A program made the translations under genes and the position numbers. A stretch of DNA of 15,320 nt from positions 1 to 15,320 of the forward strand of contig DASZYF010000092.1 in the NCBI GenBank assembly GCA_035545535.1. The letters run 5' to 3'. The notes below the pieces were generated by a model. The model saw only the letters and a list, made by a program, of their open reading frames with translations, ran no database searches and was not told the DNA's origin. Shown piece by piece: positions 1 through 6,769 of the stretch (position 1 is the first letter of the stretch; the number at the start of each line of letters is the position of its first letter). Source of the DNA: DASZYF01 sp035545535. GTDB lineage: Bacteria; Actinomycetota; Actinomycetes; Mycobacteriales; CAJCIY01.

Positions 1-150
1 GGGTTCGTACCGATCGAGAGCCCGCCGGTCGATCCCGACACCTTCACCGAGATGCTGCAGTCGCACGACGAAGGTGTCGCCGAGTTCCTCGACCTCGAGC
101 GCGTGAAGCCGAACACGCTCGGCAACACCCGCATGCTCCGCATCCTCTGA
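1..150 (+). CDS. C-terminal fragment of an unidentified protein
   Basis: An open frame enters from the left edge and stops at TGA 148-150, giving the last 49 residues of a protein (ends ...NTLGNTRMLRIL). The tail is acidic in its middle part (DPDTFTEMLQSHDEG) and shows GC-rich coding bias. I do not recognise a family from this piece. It converges on the hydrolase gene that follows, with only 19 bases between the two stop codons and no evident hairpin terminator. The frame is well supported by codon use, but the function is unknown. Confidence 0.7.
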   Translation, partial: GFVPIESPPVDPDTFTEMLQSHDEGVAEFLDLERVKPNTLGNTRMLRIL

Positions 151-169
151 TGCGCCGGTCGGAGCCGCG

Positions 170-1006
170 CTAGGACGTAGCGGCGCGGATCGCCTGCGCG
201 AGCGCGTCGGGGGCGTCGACCATCACGTAGGTGCCGCTGCCCGGCACCGGCACGTACGTCCCGTTGCGCGCGGTCTTCGCGATGCGCTCGCCGTCGCCCT
301 TGGGGAAGACCTTGTCGGCGTCCCCCCACACCACGTGCACGGGTGCCTCGAGGGCTTCGAGCGCCGGCACCGCGTCGAGCGTCAGCGAGGGCTTCATCGA
401 TGCGGTGACCTGCACGGCGTCGCGGCGCGAGCGCGCGGATGTGCGGAACGCCCCGAGGATCGCGTCGATCCGCTCGTCGCTCGGCTGGGTGCTGCACACC
501 TGCTTGAAGAACAGCTTCTTGCCGGCACCGGACGCGAAGAAGCGCATGAGCCCGGTGCCGATGCTGCCGCTGAGTCGGCAGAGCTTCACCATCGGCTTGA
601 AGCTCGGCGGAGGGAAGTGGTCGAAGCTGTCGCAGTTGGTGAGCACCAGCGCGCCGATGCGGGACAGGCCCGGGTGCCCGGTGGCGAGCGACGTCAGCGT
701 GATGCCGCCGCCGGAGTCGTTGGCGACGATGGTGACGTCACGCAGGTCGAGGGCCTCGAGCAGCTCGGGCACGCGCCGCGCGGTCGCGGCCACCGAGAGG
801 TCGGTGCCGGCGGGCATCTCGTGCGCGTGCGCGCCGAGCGGCCAGGTCGGCACGATGCACCGGTGCGTCGACGACAGCCGGTCGACGACGTCGTCCCACA
901 CGGCGCCCGTGATGTAGACCCCGTGCACGAACACGACGGCCGGGCCGCTGCCGACATCGCGGTAGTCGAGCGTCGCTCCGGAGAGCGTGATGGTCTTCTC
1001 GCTCAC
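170..1006 (-). CDS. alpha/beta-fold hydrolase with Asp at the nucleophile position
   Basis: This is a 278-residue alpha/beta-hydrolase-fold protein, the usual length for single-domain members. The oxyanion-hole HG is at residues 28-29 (VFVHG), the nucleophile elbow at 95-100 reads ANDSGG, and the acid-residue strand VVWGDADKVF is near 224-233. The elbow places Asp97 where Ser normally sits, as in haloalkane/fluoroacetate dehalogenases and epoxide hydrolases. The C-terminal segment that normally carries the catalytic His reads GSGTYVMVDAPD, with Thr259 where His is expected. The substrate therefore cannot be assigned, and the protein may be non-hydrolytic. I chose the GTG at 1004-1006 because GAAGGG lies 8 bases upstream. 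The longer frame to 1063 adds an Arg-rich stretch with no family match. The gene is divergent from the sigma-factor gene. Confidence 0.88.
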   Translation of the reverse strand: MSEKTITLSGATLDYRDVGSGPAVVFVHGVYITGAVWDDVVDRLSSTHRCIVPTWPLGAHAHEMPAGTDLSVAATARRVPELLEALDLRDVTIVANDSGGGITLTSLATGHPGLSRIGALVLTNCDSFDHFPPPSFKPMVKLCRLSGSIGTGLMRFFASGAGKKLFFKQVCSTQPSDERIDAILGAFRTSARSRRDAVQVTASMKPSLTLDAVPALEALEAPVHVVWGDADKVFPKGDGERIAKTARNGTYVPVPGSGTYVMVDAPDALAQAIRAATS

Positions 1007-1047
1007 TGCGCGCACCCTTCTGCACCGGAGACGCCGTCTGGACCACG

Positions 1048-1053
1048 ACGGTA
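1048..1053 (-). promoter_or_regulatory. putative -10 element (TACCGT) of the hydrolase gene
   Basis: On the minus strand TACCGT fits the actinobacterial TAnnnT -10 pattern. It would start transcription near 1040, giving a leader of about 34 bases that contains the GAAGGG ribosome site. No convincing -35 is visible at 16-18 bases, so this is a weak call resting mainly on the same hexamer recurring upstream of other genes here. Confidence 0.35.
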
Positions 1054-1142
1054 GAGCGGCCACCGCAGAGCTTCCTGTTGGTTGCGGCGCGTTGAATTGC
1101 GAGGCGATGCAACCAGGGCGGTCCGGCGGAGGTCAGGTGGGC

Positions 1143-1658
1143 GTGGAGGGTGAGCCGGACCGCACGCTGCGTGAGGCGTGGCTGCGCTCCTACCCCGCGC
1201 TCGTCGGCGCGCTGACCGCGCTCACCGGCAGCCGCGCGGAGGCCGAGGACGCGACGCAGGAGGCGTTCGCCCGGGCGGTCACCGCGTGGCGCTCGGGCGT
1301 GCCCGACAACCCGGATGCCTGGCTGCGCACCGCGGCCGTGAACCGGGCGCGTTCGCGCTTCCGCCGGCGCCGACGTGGTCAGGAGCTCAGCCGGCTCATC
1401 CCTGATCCCGGTCCGGTGCCCGCTCCCACACCCGACCGCGTCGACCTGCTCACGGCGCTGCGGCACCTGCCCTCCGCGCAGCGCGAGGCGCTCGTCCTGC
1501 ACCACCTGCTCGACATGCCGGTCGAGGAGATCTCCCGCGACCTACGCACGCCGGTCGGCACGGTGAAGGCGCGCCTCTCGCGCGGCCGCGCCGCCCTCGC
1601 CGCGTTGCTCGGCGAGGAGCCGTCGACCGTCGACCGCCCGGAGGTGCCGCATGCCTGA
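1143..1658 (+). CDS. ECF-type RNA polymerase sigma factor
   Basis: A 171-residue sigma-70 family protein with only regions 2 and 4, the ECF architecture. Region 2 spans about residues 12-78, with DATQEAF at 36-42 and the promoter-melting/-10 helix PDNPDAWLRTAAVNRARS at 54-71. Region 4 spans about 101-156, with LPSAQREAL and a helix-turn-helix MPVEEISRDLRTPVGTVKARLSRG. A Pro-rich linker joins them. I chose GTG 1143 because GGAGG at 1128-1132 lies 10 bases upstream. GTG 1137 and ATG 1107 (weak GAGG only 2 bases away) are alternatives that add non-conserved residues. The stop overlaps the next start by 8 bases, so this gene and the membrane propeller gene form one unit and are presumably functionally linked. 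I see no clear autoregulatory ECF promoter upstream. Confidence 0.92.
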   Translation: MEGEPDRTLREAWLRSYPALVGALTALTGSRAEAEDATQEAFARAVTAWRSGVPDNPDAWLRTAAVNRARSRFRRRRRGQELSRLIPDPGPVPAPTPDRVDLLTALRHLPSAQREALVLHHLLDMPVEEISRDLRTPVGTVKARLSRGRAALAALLGEEPSTVDRPEVPHA

Positions 1659-2844
1659 CTGGACCGCGCTGCGCGACGAGCTCGTCGCCGACGTCCGCGC
1701 GCCGAACTTCGACGTCGTGCTCATCCAGGCGCGCCGCATCCGGCGCCGTCGCTTCGCCGCGGCGGCCGGCGTCGTCGCCACCGCGGTCGTCGTACCGGTC
1801 GCCATCGCCGTGCCGCTCGTGCGCGACGGCGCGTCGGCTCCCACCGGTCCGCCGCCGACGCCCTCGCCGGTGGTCGACGCCGGCGCCGGCCCGTGGGGCT
1901 CCACCACGTGGACCGACCCCGACCACGGCTGGGCGCTCGCGATGCAGTGCTCGAACAAGCCGGGCTGCTACCCGACGCTCGCGCGCACCAGCGACGGTGG
2001 CCGGACGTGGAGCCTCGTGGCCGTCCCGCGCGAGCTGGCGTGGAAGGACAACGGCCCGCTGTTCGTCGACGGCTCGCGCCTCTGGCTCGGGCTCACCACG
2101 TCCGCCGACGACGGTCAGCACTGGTCGGAGCTCGGCGGGTTCCCCGGCGGGACCGGCAGCGCGGTGCGTCCGATGGCCGCGGGGCTCACGCCGAAAGCGA
2201 TCGTCGTCACGGGGGCGGGCGCCTGCCGGGCCGCACTCACCCTGCGGAGCTACAAGCCCACCGGACCTACGGGCCAAAGGGTCGCGACGGTCCGGTCCGC
2301 CGAAGGCGACGCCGGCCCGATCGTCGATGCGGTCGAAGGGGTCGACGGCTCGGTCGCGTTCACCGTCGGGCACTCCTACCCCGACGCGTGCGGCGCGCCG
2401 GCGCCGCAAACCACCTATGTCATCACCGGCGCCGGGCTCGTCAGCTCGGGCGTGGTGCCGGACCTCACGCTCATCGGCTACTACAACCTCGTGCAGATGT
2501 GGTTCCGCGGCCCGACGGGCGACATCTACTCCTCGGGCGACGCCGGCCGCACCCGCACGCGGCTGCCGATCCACGGCGTGAGCCAGGTGCTGCCGTTCGA
2601 CTCGCAACGCCTGCTGCTCACCCGCACTGACGACCACGGGTTTCACCTCTACCTCAGCACCGACGGCGGGCAGACCGCGCACATCGTGCTCACCGAACCG
2701 AACGTCGAGGCGAGCGGATCGATCGCGATGGTCAGCGCGACGCGCGCCGTCCTCACCACGCCGGACGGCCACGTGCGCCGCACCGACGACGCCGGTGCGA
2801 CGTGGCAGGACGTGGGACACCTACCGGCCCTGCCGCCGCTCTAG
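1651..2844 (+). CDS. single-pass membrane protein with external Asp-box (BNR) propeller, probable sigma-factor partner
   Basis: A 397-residue protein. Residues 1-34 are a short cytoplasmic segment ending in a basic RRIRRRR run, 35-57 a transmembrane helix, 60-75 a Pro-rich linker, and the rest an outward-facing domain. Repeated Asp-box signatures (S/T-x-D-x-G-x-T-W) are visible: TSDGGRTWS at 113-121, TSADDGQHWSEL, SSGDAGRTRTRL, STDGGQTAHIV and TDDAGATWQDV near the C-terminus. These are typical of sialidase/BNR or photosystem-assembly-like beta-propellers. Four cysteines lie in the external part. ATG 1651 has GGAGG 6 bases upstream. The 8-base overlap with the sigma gene suggests a sensor or anti-sigma role (inference); no zinc anti-sigma (HxxxCxxC) motif is present, and sialidase activity is not implied by Asp-boxes alone. 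Confidence 0.88.
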   Translation: MPDWTALRDELVADVRAPNFDVVLIQARRIRRRRFAAAAGVVATAVVVPVAIAVPLVRDGASAPTGPPPTPSPVVDAGAGPWGSTTWTDPDHGWALAMQCSNKPGCYPTLARTSDGGRTWSLVAVPRELAWKDNGPLFVDGSRLWLGLTTSADDGQHWSELGGFPGGTGSAVRPMAAGLTPKAIVVTGAGACRAALTLRSYKPTGPTGQRVATVRSAEGDAGPIVDAVEGVDGSVAFTVGHSYPDACGAPAPQTTYVITGAGLVSSGVVPDLTLIGYYNLVQMWFRGPTGDIYSSGDAGRTRTRLPIHGVSQVLPFDSQRLLLTRTDDHGFHLYLSTDGGQTAHIVLTEPNVEASGSIAMVSATRAVLTTPDGHVRRTDDAGATWQDVGHLPALPPL

Positions 2845-4178
2845 GCAGGGGCGGTGCGCTCCCAGGGGAGTGCTTCTTCGAGCTGCGCGGCGAGGCCGAG
2901 CAGCACCTTCACGTCCCGGGCGACGAGCTGCACGGACAACGGAGAACCGCTGGGAGTGAGGCCCGGCAACGGCACCGCGATCGCCGGGAGGTCGGCGAAG
3001 TTCCACGGCGCGCACATCGGCGCGTACCGCGCGCTGGCCCACACGTTGGCGACCCACCCGCGCTCCGACCACGCCTTTGCCGGCACCGGGTCCTGCGCGA
3101 GCGACGGCGTGAGCAGCACGTCGTGCGTGGCGAAGTACGCATCCGCCTTCGCCTTCCACCGCGCGCGCCACGAGTCGCCCGCGAGTCCGAGACGCTGAGC
3201 AGTGCGACCGACGGCCGCGTGCCGGCGCGACCGCTTCTGCAGCAACGAGGGGTCGGTGATGTCGGCCTGCACGTCATCGTCCACGGCGGCCGTCCACCGG
3301 CCGATGAGCGCGCTGCCGAGCCACTGCGGGTAGGACAGTCGCGCATCGTCGACGGTGTGCCCGGCCTGCGCGAGCGCGGCACCGGCCGCGTGCGGCGCCT
3401 GCTTCCACGCGGGCGCGACCGGCAGGTTCAGCGGGTGGCGTGTGCTGATGCCGATGCGCAGCGGGCCCGGCTTCGTCACCGTGGCGAGCGACGGCTCGTC
3501 GGCCATCACCGCGACCATCGTCGCGAGGTCGGCGACGGTCGTCGCCAGCGGCCCGTGCTGCGAGAGCCCGCGCCAGTCGGTGGGCAGCGCGTAGGGGACG
3601 AGTCCGCTCGCGGGCTTGAGGCCGAGCAGGCCACAGCACGCGGCCGGGATGCGCACCGACCCCATGCCGTCGGTGGCGTGGGCGATCGGCACGAGCCCGG
3701 CGCCCACCAGCGCGGCGCTGCCACCGCTCGAGCCGCCCGGCGTGCGCTCGGTGTTCCACGGGTTGCGGGTGACGTAGCCGGCGCCGTCGGTGAAGCCGAA
3801 GATGCAGAGCTCGGGGACCGCGGTGATCGCGACGGGGATCGCCCCGGCGGTGCGCAGCCGCTGGACCAGCAGGTGATCGGCGGTCGCAGGAGTGGCGCGG
3901 GTGCCGAGCGAGCCGAGGCGCGTCGGATGGCCGGCGACCCCGATGACGTCCTTGATGGCGACCGGGACGCCCGCGAGCGGCAGCGCGACCTTGCCGGTGT
4001 TGGCATCGACCGCCTTCGCGTCCGCCCGGGCCTCGTCGGCAAGCAGCGCCACCACTGCGCCGAGCCGCTCCGCGCCGGCCAGCGCGTCGAGGTGCTCCTC
4101 GACGACCTCGCTCGCGGTGACGTCCCCGTCGCGCACTGCCGCAGCGATCTCCGCGGCCGTCCGGCCGAGCCAGGTCAT
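2841..4178 (-). CDS. amidase-signature family amidohydrolase
   Basis: A 445-residue amidase-signature enzyme, the normal length for the family, which hydrolyses carboxamide bonds. The Ser-cisSer-Lys triad is visible. Lys76 lies in VAIKDVIGV, cis-Ser150 in the Gly/Ser-rich loop TPGGSSGGSAA, and nucleophile Ser174 in DGMGSVRIPAAC; the 24-residue serine spacing matches FAAH and malonamidase E2. The oxyanion loop reads DGMGS rather than the usual DGGGS. No signal peptide or GatB/GatC neighbour is present, so it is likely a stand-alone cytosolic amidase rather than GatA; the substrate is unknown. I chose ATG 4176-4178, which starts just before the conserved N-terminal helix; ATG at 4190 is an alternative, and neither has a strong ribosome site. 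It converges on the propeller gene with a 4-base overlap. Confidence 0.9.
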   Translation of the reverse strand: MTWLGRTAAEIAAAVRDGDVTASEVVEEHLDALAGAERLGAVVALLADEARADAKAVDANTGKVALPLAGVPVAIKDVIGVAGHPTRLGSLGTRATPATADHLLVQRLRTAGAIPVAITAVPELCIFGFTDGAGYVTRNPWNTERTPGGSSGGSAALVGAGLVPIAHATDGMGSVRIPAACCGLLGLKPASGLVPYALPTDWRGLSQHGPLATTVADLATMVAVMADEPSLATVTKPGPLRIGISTRHPLNLPVAPAWKQAPHAAGAALAQAGHTVDDARLSYPQWLGSALIGRWTAAVDDDVQADITDPSLLQKRSRRHAAVGRTAQRLGLAGDSWRARWKAKADAYFATHDVLLTPSLAQDPVPAKAWSERGWVANVWASARYAPMCAPWNFADLPAIAVPLPGLTPSGSPLSVQLVARDVKVLLGLAAQLEEALPWERTAPA

Positions 4179-4204
4179 GGACGCGAGCATCCCATCGACG
4201 TGCC

Positions 4205-4221
4205 TCACATCCGCGTCACAT
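4205..4221. repeat. direct repeat TCACAT-5-TCACAT in a divergent control region
   Basis: Two identical TCACAT hexamers begin 11 bases apart, one helical turn, between the amidase and beta-helix genes. The right copy ends 4 bases before the putative -35 of the beta-helix promoter. The placement suggests a tandem regulator site, but a 6-base repeat in a GC-rich genome can arise by chance. Confidence 0.3.
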
Positions 4222-4225
4222 GTCC

Positions 4226-4253
4226 TTGCCACCAGGGTCGACGGCCCTACCGT
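4226..4253 (+). promoter_or_regulatory. putative sigma-70 promoter TTGCCA-16-TACCGT for the beta-helix gene
   Basis: TTGCCA at 4226-4231 matches the TTGACA -35 consensus at five of six positions. A 16-base spacer separates it from TACCGT at 4248-4253, which fits TAnnnT. Transcription would begin near 4260, leaving a leader of about 35 bases before ATG 4295. It is the best two-box promoter in the window. Confidence 0.5.
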
Positions 4254-4294
4254 CGGTCTCCCCCCGCTCGGCCCCCCACCGAGAGCTGGTCCTC

Positions 4295-6136
4295 ATGACG
4301 CACCGCATCGCGGCGACCTCCGCGGTCGCCTTCGCCACCGTCGTCGCGCTCTCCGCGCCGGGCGCGGCGGCCCCCCACGAGAGCTACACGACGCAGGTGC
4401 TGCGCGTCGGCACGTGGCACGGAGTGAAGGGCAACGAGCCGACGATCGACGCGGCGATGGCCGCGCTCAAGCCGGGCGGCTGGCTGCTCATCGGCCCGGG
4501 CGACTGGCACCCCGAGATGGACAAGCAGGCCGACCAGTCGGGATCCGACTTCCCGTCCGCCGTGAACGTGACGGTGCCGAACGTGCACATCCGCGGGATG
4601 GATCGCAACCGCACGATCCTCGACGGCACCAAGGCCGGCGCGGCCCCGTGCTCGTCCCGGCCGCAGGACCAGGACTTCGGCGCCGTCGTGAAGGGCGAGC
4701 CGCAGGGACGCAACGGGCCGACCGCCCAGAAGGTCGACAAGGTCTGGTTCGAGAACTTCACCGCGTGCAACTTCCTCACCGGCAGCGCCGACACCGGCAA
4801 CGAGGTGTGGTGGAACGGCGGTGACGACGGCGGCAAGATCGGCCTGCACGAGTGGTACGGCAGCTACCTCACCGCGAGCTCGAGCTACTTCGATCCCGCG
4901 CACAGCGACACCGCCGCGCAGTACGGCATCTTCGTCAGCAACTCGAGCGGCACCGGCTCGGTGACCCACGCCTACGCCAGCAACATGAACGACTCGTCGT
5001 TCTACGTCGGCGCCTGCCGCGACTGCAACGCGACCCTCGACGACGTGCACGCCGAGAACAGCGCGCTCGGGTTGTCGAGCACGAACGCCGGCGGCCACTT
5101 CGTCGTCGAGAACAGCGAGTGGGACCAGAACAAGTCCGGGCTGGTGAACAACTCGCAGAACAGCGCCGACCCGCCCACCCCTCAGAACGGCAGCTGCCCC
5201 AGCGGCAACGGCCCGTACGGCACGACGTCGTGCACGATCTGGCGCAACAACTATGTGCACGACAACAACAACCCGAACGTGCCGTTCGCCGGGACGGCGG
5301 GCTTCGGCCCGACCGGCACCGGCATCATCCTCGCCGGCATCCGGGACGACTCGCTGGTGGGCAACCGCATCGAGAACAACGGCGCGTGGGGCGTGCTGAT
5401 CACGTTCTTCCCGGACACGCAGACCGAGAACGAGAACAACGTCAGCAACTGCAACGGCGGCGAGCTGAACGCGCACCTGCCCGCCAGCATCGGCGGGCAG
5501 GCGGTGCCCTGCGTCTTCGACTCGTTCTCCGACCACGTCGTCGGCAACCACTTCGCGCACAACGGCAGCTTCGGCAACCCCACGAACGGCGACATCGCCG
5601 ACCTGACCTACCCCGCCGCGGAGTCACCCGGCGCCGGGGCGAGCTGCTACAGCGGCAACACCGACGCGGCCGGGCTCTCGACGACGCCGAAGCTGCTCGC
5701 CTCGGTGCAGACCGACTGCTCCAACCCCGCCGTGTTCCCCGCGGTGTACGCGCCGCAGGACTTCACACTGCTCGCGGCCGAGGCGGGCTGCGCCTCGACC
5801 GCGGTGATCAGCTGCCCCAGCGGGCTGCCCGCCGTCAGCTACCCGCAGACGACGACCGTGCACCTCATGGCGATCCCGCACGACCTGCCGACCATGCCGA
5901 ACCCGTGCGCCGGCGTGCCGGACAACCCATGGTGCGAGCAGGACGAGACGTCGGCACCGGCCGCGGGGTCGACGGCGACGAAGGGGTCGACGCACGCGAC
6001 CGCACCGTCCGGCAGCCTCGCCGCGACGGGCGAGCGTCCCTGGCTCCGCGAGGCCGCGCTGGCCCTCCTCCTCGCGGCGCTCTGCGGTCTGACCCTTCGA
6101 CGCTCTTCCCGGCGGCGACGTTCCGTGATTGGCTGA
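4295..6136 (+). CDS. secreted right-handed beta-helix protein with LAATG sortase anchor
   Basis: A 613-residue exported protein. Residues 1-26 are a signal peptide (MTHRIAATSAVAFATVVALS, then APGAAA). The following TIDAAMAALKPGGWLLIGPGDWH matches the N-terminal cap typical of pectate-lyase-like beta-helices (IQAAIDAAxPGDTIxVxPGxY). Asn-rich coils follow, such as NNYVHDNNN, SLVGNRIENNGAWGVLITF and DHVVGNHFAHNG. The many cysteines fit an extracytoplasmic protein. The C-terminus has a Ser/Thr/Ala-rich spacer, LAATG at 575-579, a hydrophobic helix and an Arg-rich tail, the sorting signal of class E sortases (LAxTG) in actinobacteria. It is probably wall-linked and may bind or cleave polysaccharide; no catalytic residues can be assigned. 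ATG 4295 was chosen because it opens the signal peptide; the frame extends upstream to 4220 with no sensible sequence. Confidence 0.88.
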   Translation: MTHRIAATSAVAFATVVALSAPGAAAPHESYTTQVLRVGTWHGVKGNEPTIDAAMAALKPGGWLLIGPGDWHPEMDKQADQSGSDFPSAVNVTVPNVHIRGMDRNRTILDGTKAGAAPCSSRPQDQDFGAVVKGEPQGRNGPTAQKVDKVWFENFTACNFLTGSADTGNEVWWNGGDDGGKIGLHEWYGSYLTASSSYFDPAHSDTAAQYGIFVSNSSGTGSVTHAYASNMNDSSFYVGACRDCNATLDDVHAENSALGLSSTNAGGHFVVENSEWDQNKSGLVNNSQNSADPPTPQNGSCPSGNGPYGTTSCTIWRNNYVHDNNNPNVPFAGTAGFGPTGTGIILAGIRDDSLVGNRIENNGAWGVLITFFPDTQTENENNVSNCNGGELNAHLPASIGGQAVPCVFDSFSDHVVGNHFAHNGSFGNPTNGDIADLTYPAAESPGAGASCYSGNTDAAGLSTTPKLLASVQTDCSNPAVFPAVYAPQDFTLLAAEAGCASTAVISCPSGLPAVSYPQTTTVHLMAIPHDLPTMPNPCAGVPDNPWCEQDETSAPAAGSTATKGSTHATAPSGSLAATGERPWLREAALALLLAALCGLTLRRSSRRRRSVIG

Positions 6137-6145
6137 GCCGGAGAA

Positions 6146-6165
6146 CCCTGACACGCGCGTCAGGG
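6146..6165. promoter_or_regulatory. 20-bp near-perfect palindrome, candidate operator
   Basis: CCCTGACACGCGCGTCAGGG pairs at nine of ten positions about its centre. It lies 9 bases after the beta-helix stop codon and 28 bases before the CMD-like gene's ATG. There is no T-run after it, so it looks more like a dimeric (for example TetR-type) repressor site for the downstream pair than an intrinsic terminator. As RNA it could also fold into a 7-bp stem with a 6-base loop. Confidence 0.45.
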
Positions 6166-6193
6166 AACCCCCGACCCAGGGAGGGCGTCGACC

Positions 6194-6769
6194 ATGCCCC
6201 GCATCGAACCGATCCCGATGGACGCGCTGCCGCCCGAGTCGCGCCGCATCGTCGAAGACGGCGTGGCCGCCGGCCTGTACTCCACACCCGTCCCGCTGCA
6301 GCTGTTCGCCTACAGCACGGGCCAGCTCGCGGCCACCGACATGCAGCGCCGCGGCGGCCACCGCCAGACGCTGCTCGGGCCCCGCCTGCTCGAGCTGCTG
6401 CGCATCCGCAGCGGGCAGCTCGGCGGCTGCGAGCCGTGCATGCGCTCCCGCAAGCACGACTCGATCACCGACGACGACGTCGCCTGCCTGCTGTCGGCCG
6501 ATCGCATCACGATGGATCCGCAGGAGGCGATGGCGATCGAGTTCATCGACACGTTGTCCTACGACCACTTCTCCATGGACGACGCGTTCTACCAGCGGCT
6601 GGGCGAGCACTTCAGCCCGGCCCAGATCATGGAGCTCGGGATGGTCGCCGGCATGACGATCGGCGTGCACCGCTTCATCCACACGCTCGACCCGCTCGGT
6701 GACGGCGAGCCGGTCATCAAGTTCTCCCCGGACCAGATCGACCTCATCAAGGAGCACAGCCCCGCGTGA
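6194..6769 (+). CDS. AhpD/carboxymuconolactone decarboxylase-like protein
   Basis: A 191-residue all-helical protein of the AhpD-like/CMD superfamily. The redox site ELLRIRSGQLGGCEPC has Glu67, Cys79 and Cys82, with the 12-residue Glu-to-Cys spacing of mycobacterial AhpD (Glu118, Cys130, Cys133). The position equivalent to the AhpD proton-relay His137 is Arg86, with His88 two residues later. It may therefore be a thiol peroxidase/disulfide reductase or another CMD-type enzyme; the substrate is unknown. AGGGAGGG ends 8 bases before the ATG. The gene ends in GTGA, where its TGA overlaps the GTG start of the epimerase gene, so the two are translationally coupled and likely act in one pathway. 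A candidate operator lies just upstream. Confidence 0.87.
   Translation: MPRIEPIPMDALPPESRRIVEDGVAAGLYSTPVPLQLFAYSTGQLAATDMQRRGGHRQTLLGPRLLELLRIRSGQLGGCEPCMRSRKHDSITDDDVACLLSADRITMDPQEAMAIEFIDTLSYDHFSMDDAFYQRLGEHFSPAQIMELGMVAGMTIGVHRFIHTLDPLGDGEPVIKFSPDQIDLIKEHSPA

Noticed and set aside
1040..1142. ECF-type autoregulatory promoter (GGAAC-17-CGTT) before the sigma gene
   Set aside because: No GGAAC-like -35 at the correct distance from the CGTTG at about 1090; not supportable.
2802..4298. Long plus-strand open frame (498 codons) across the amidase
   Set aside because: It is an Arg/Gly/Ala-rich shadow of the amidase gene, which has a full catalytic triad on the other strand.
5624..6757. Minus-strand open frame across the beta-helix end and the CMD gene
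   Set aside because: It spans two well-supported plus-strand genes and has no family motif.
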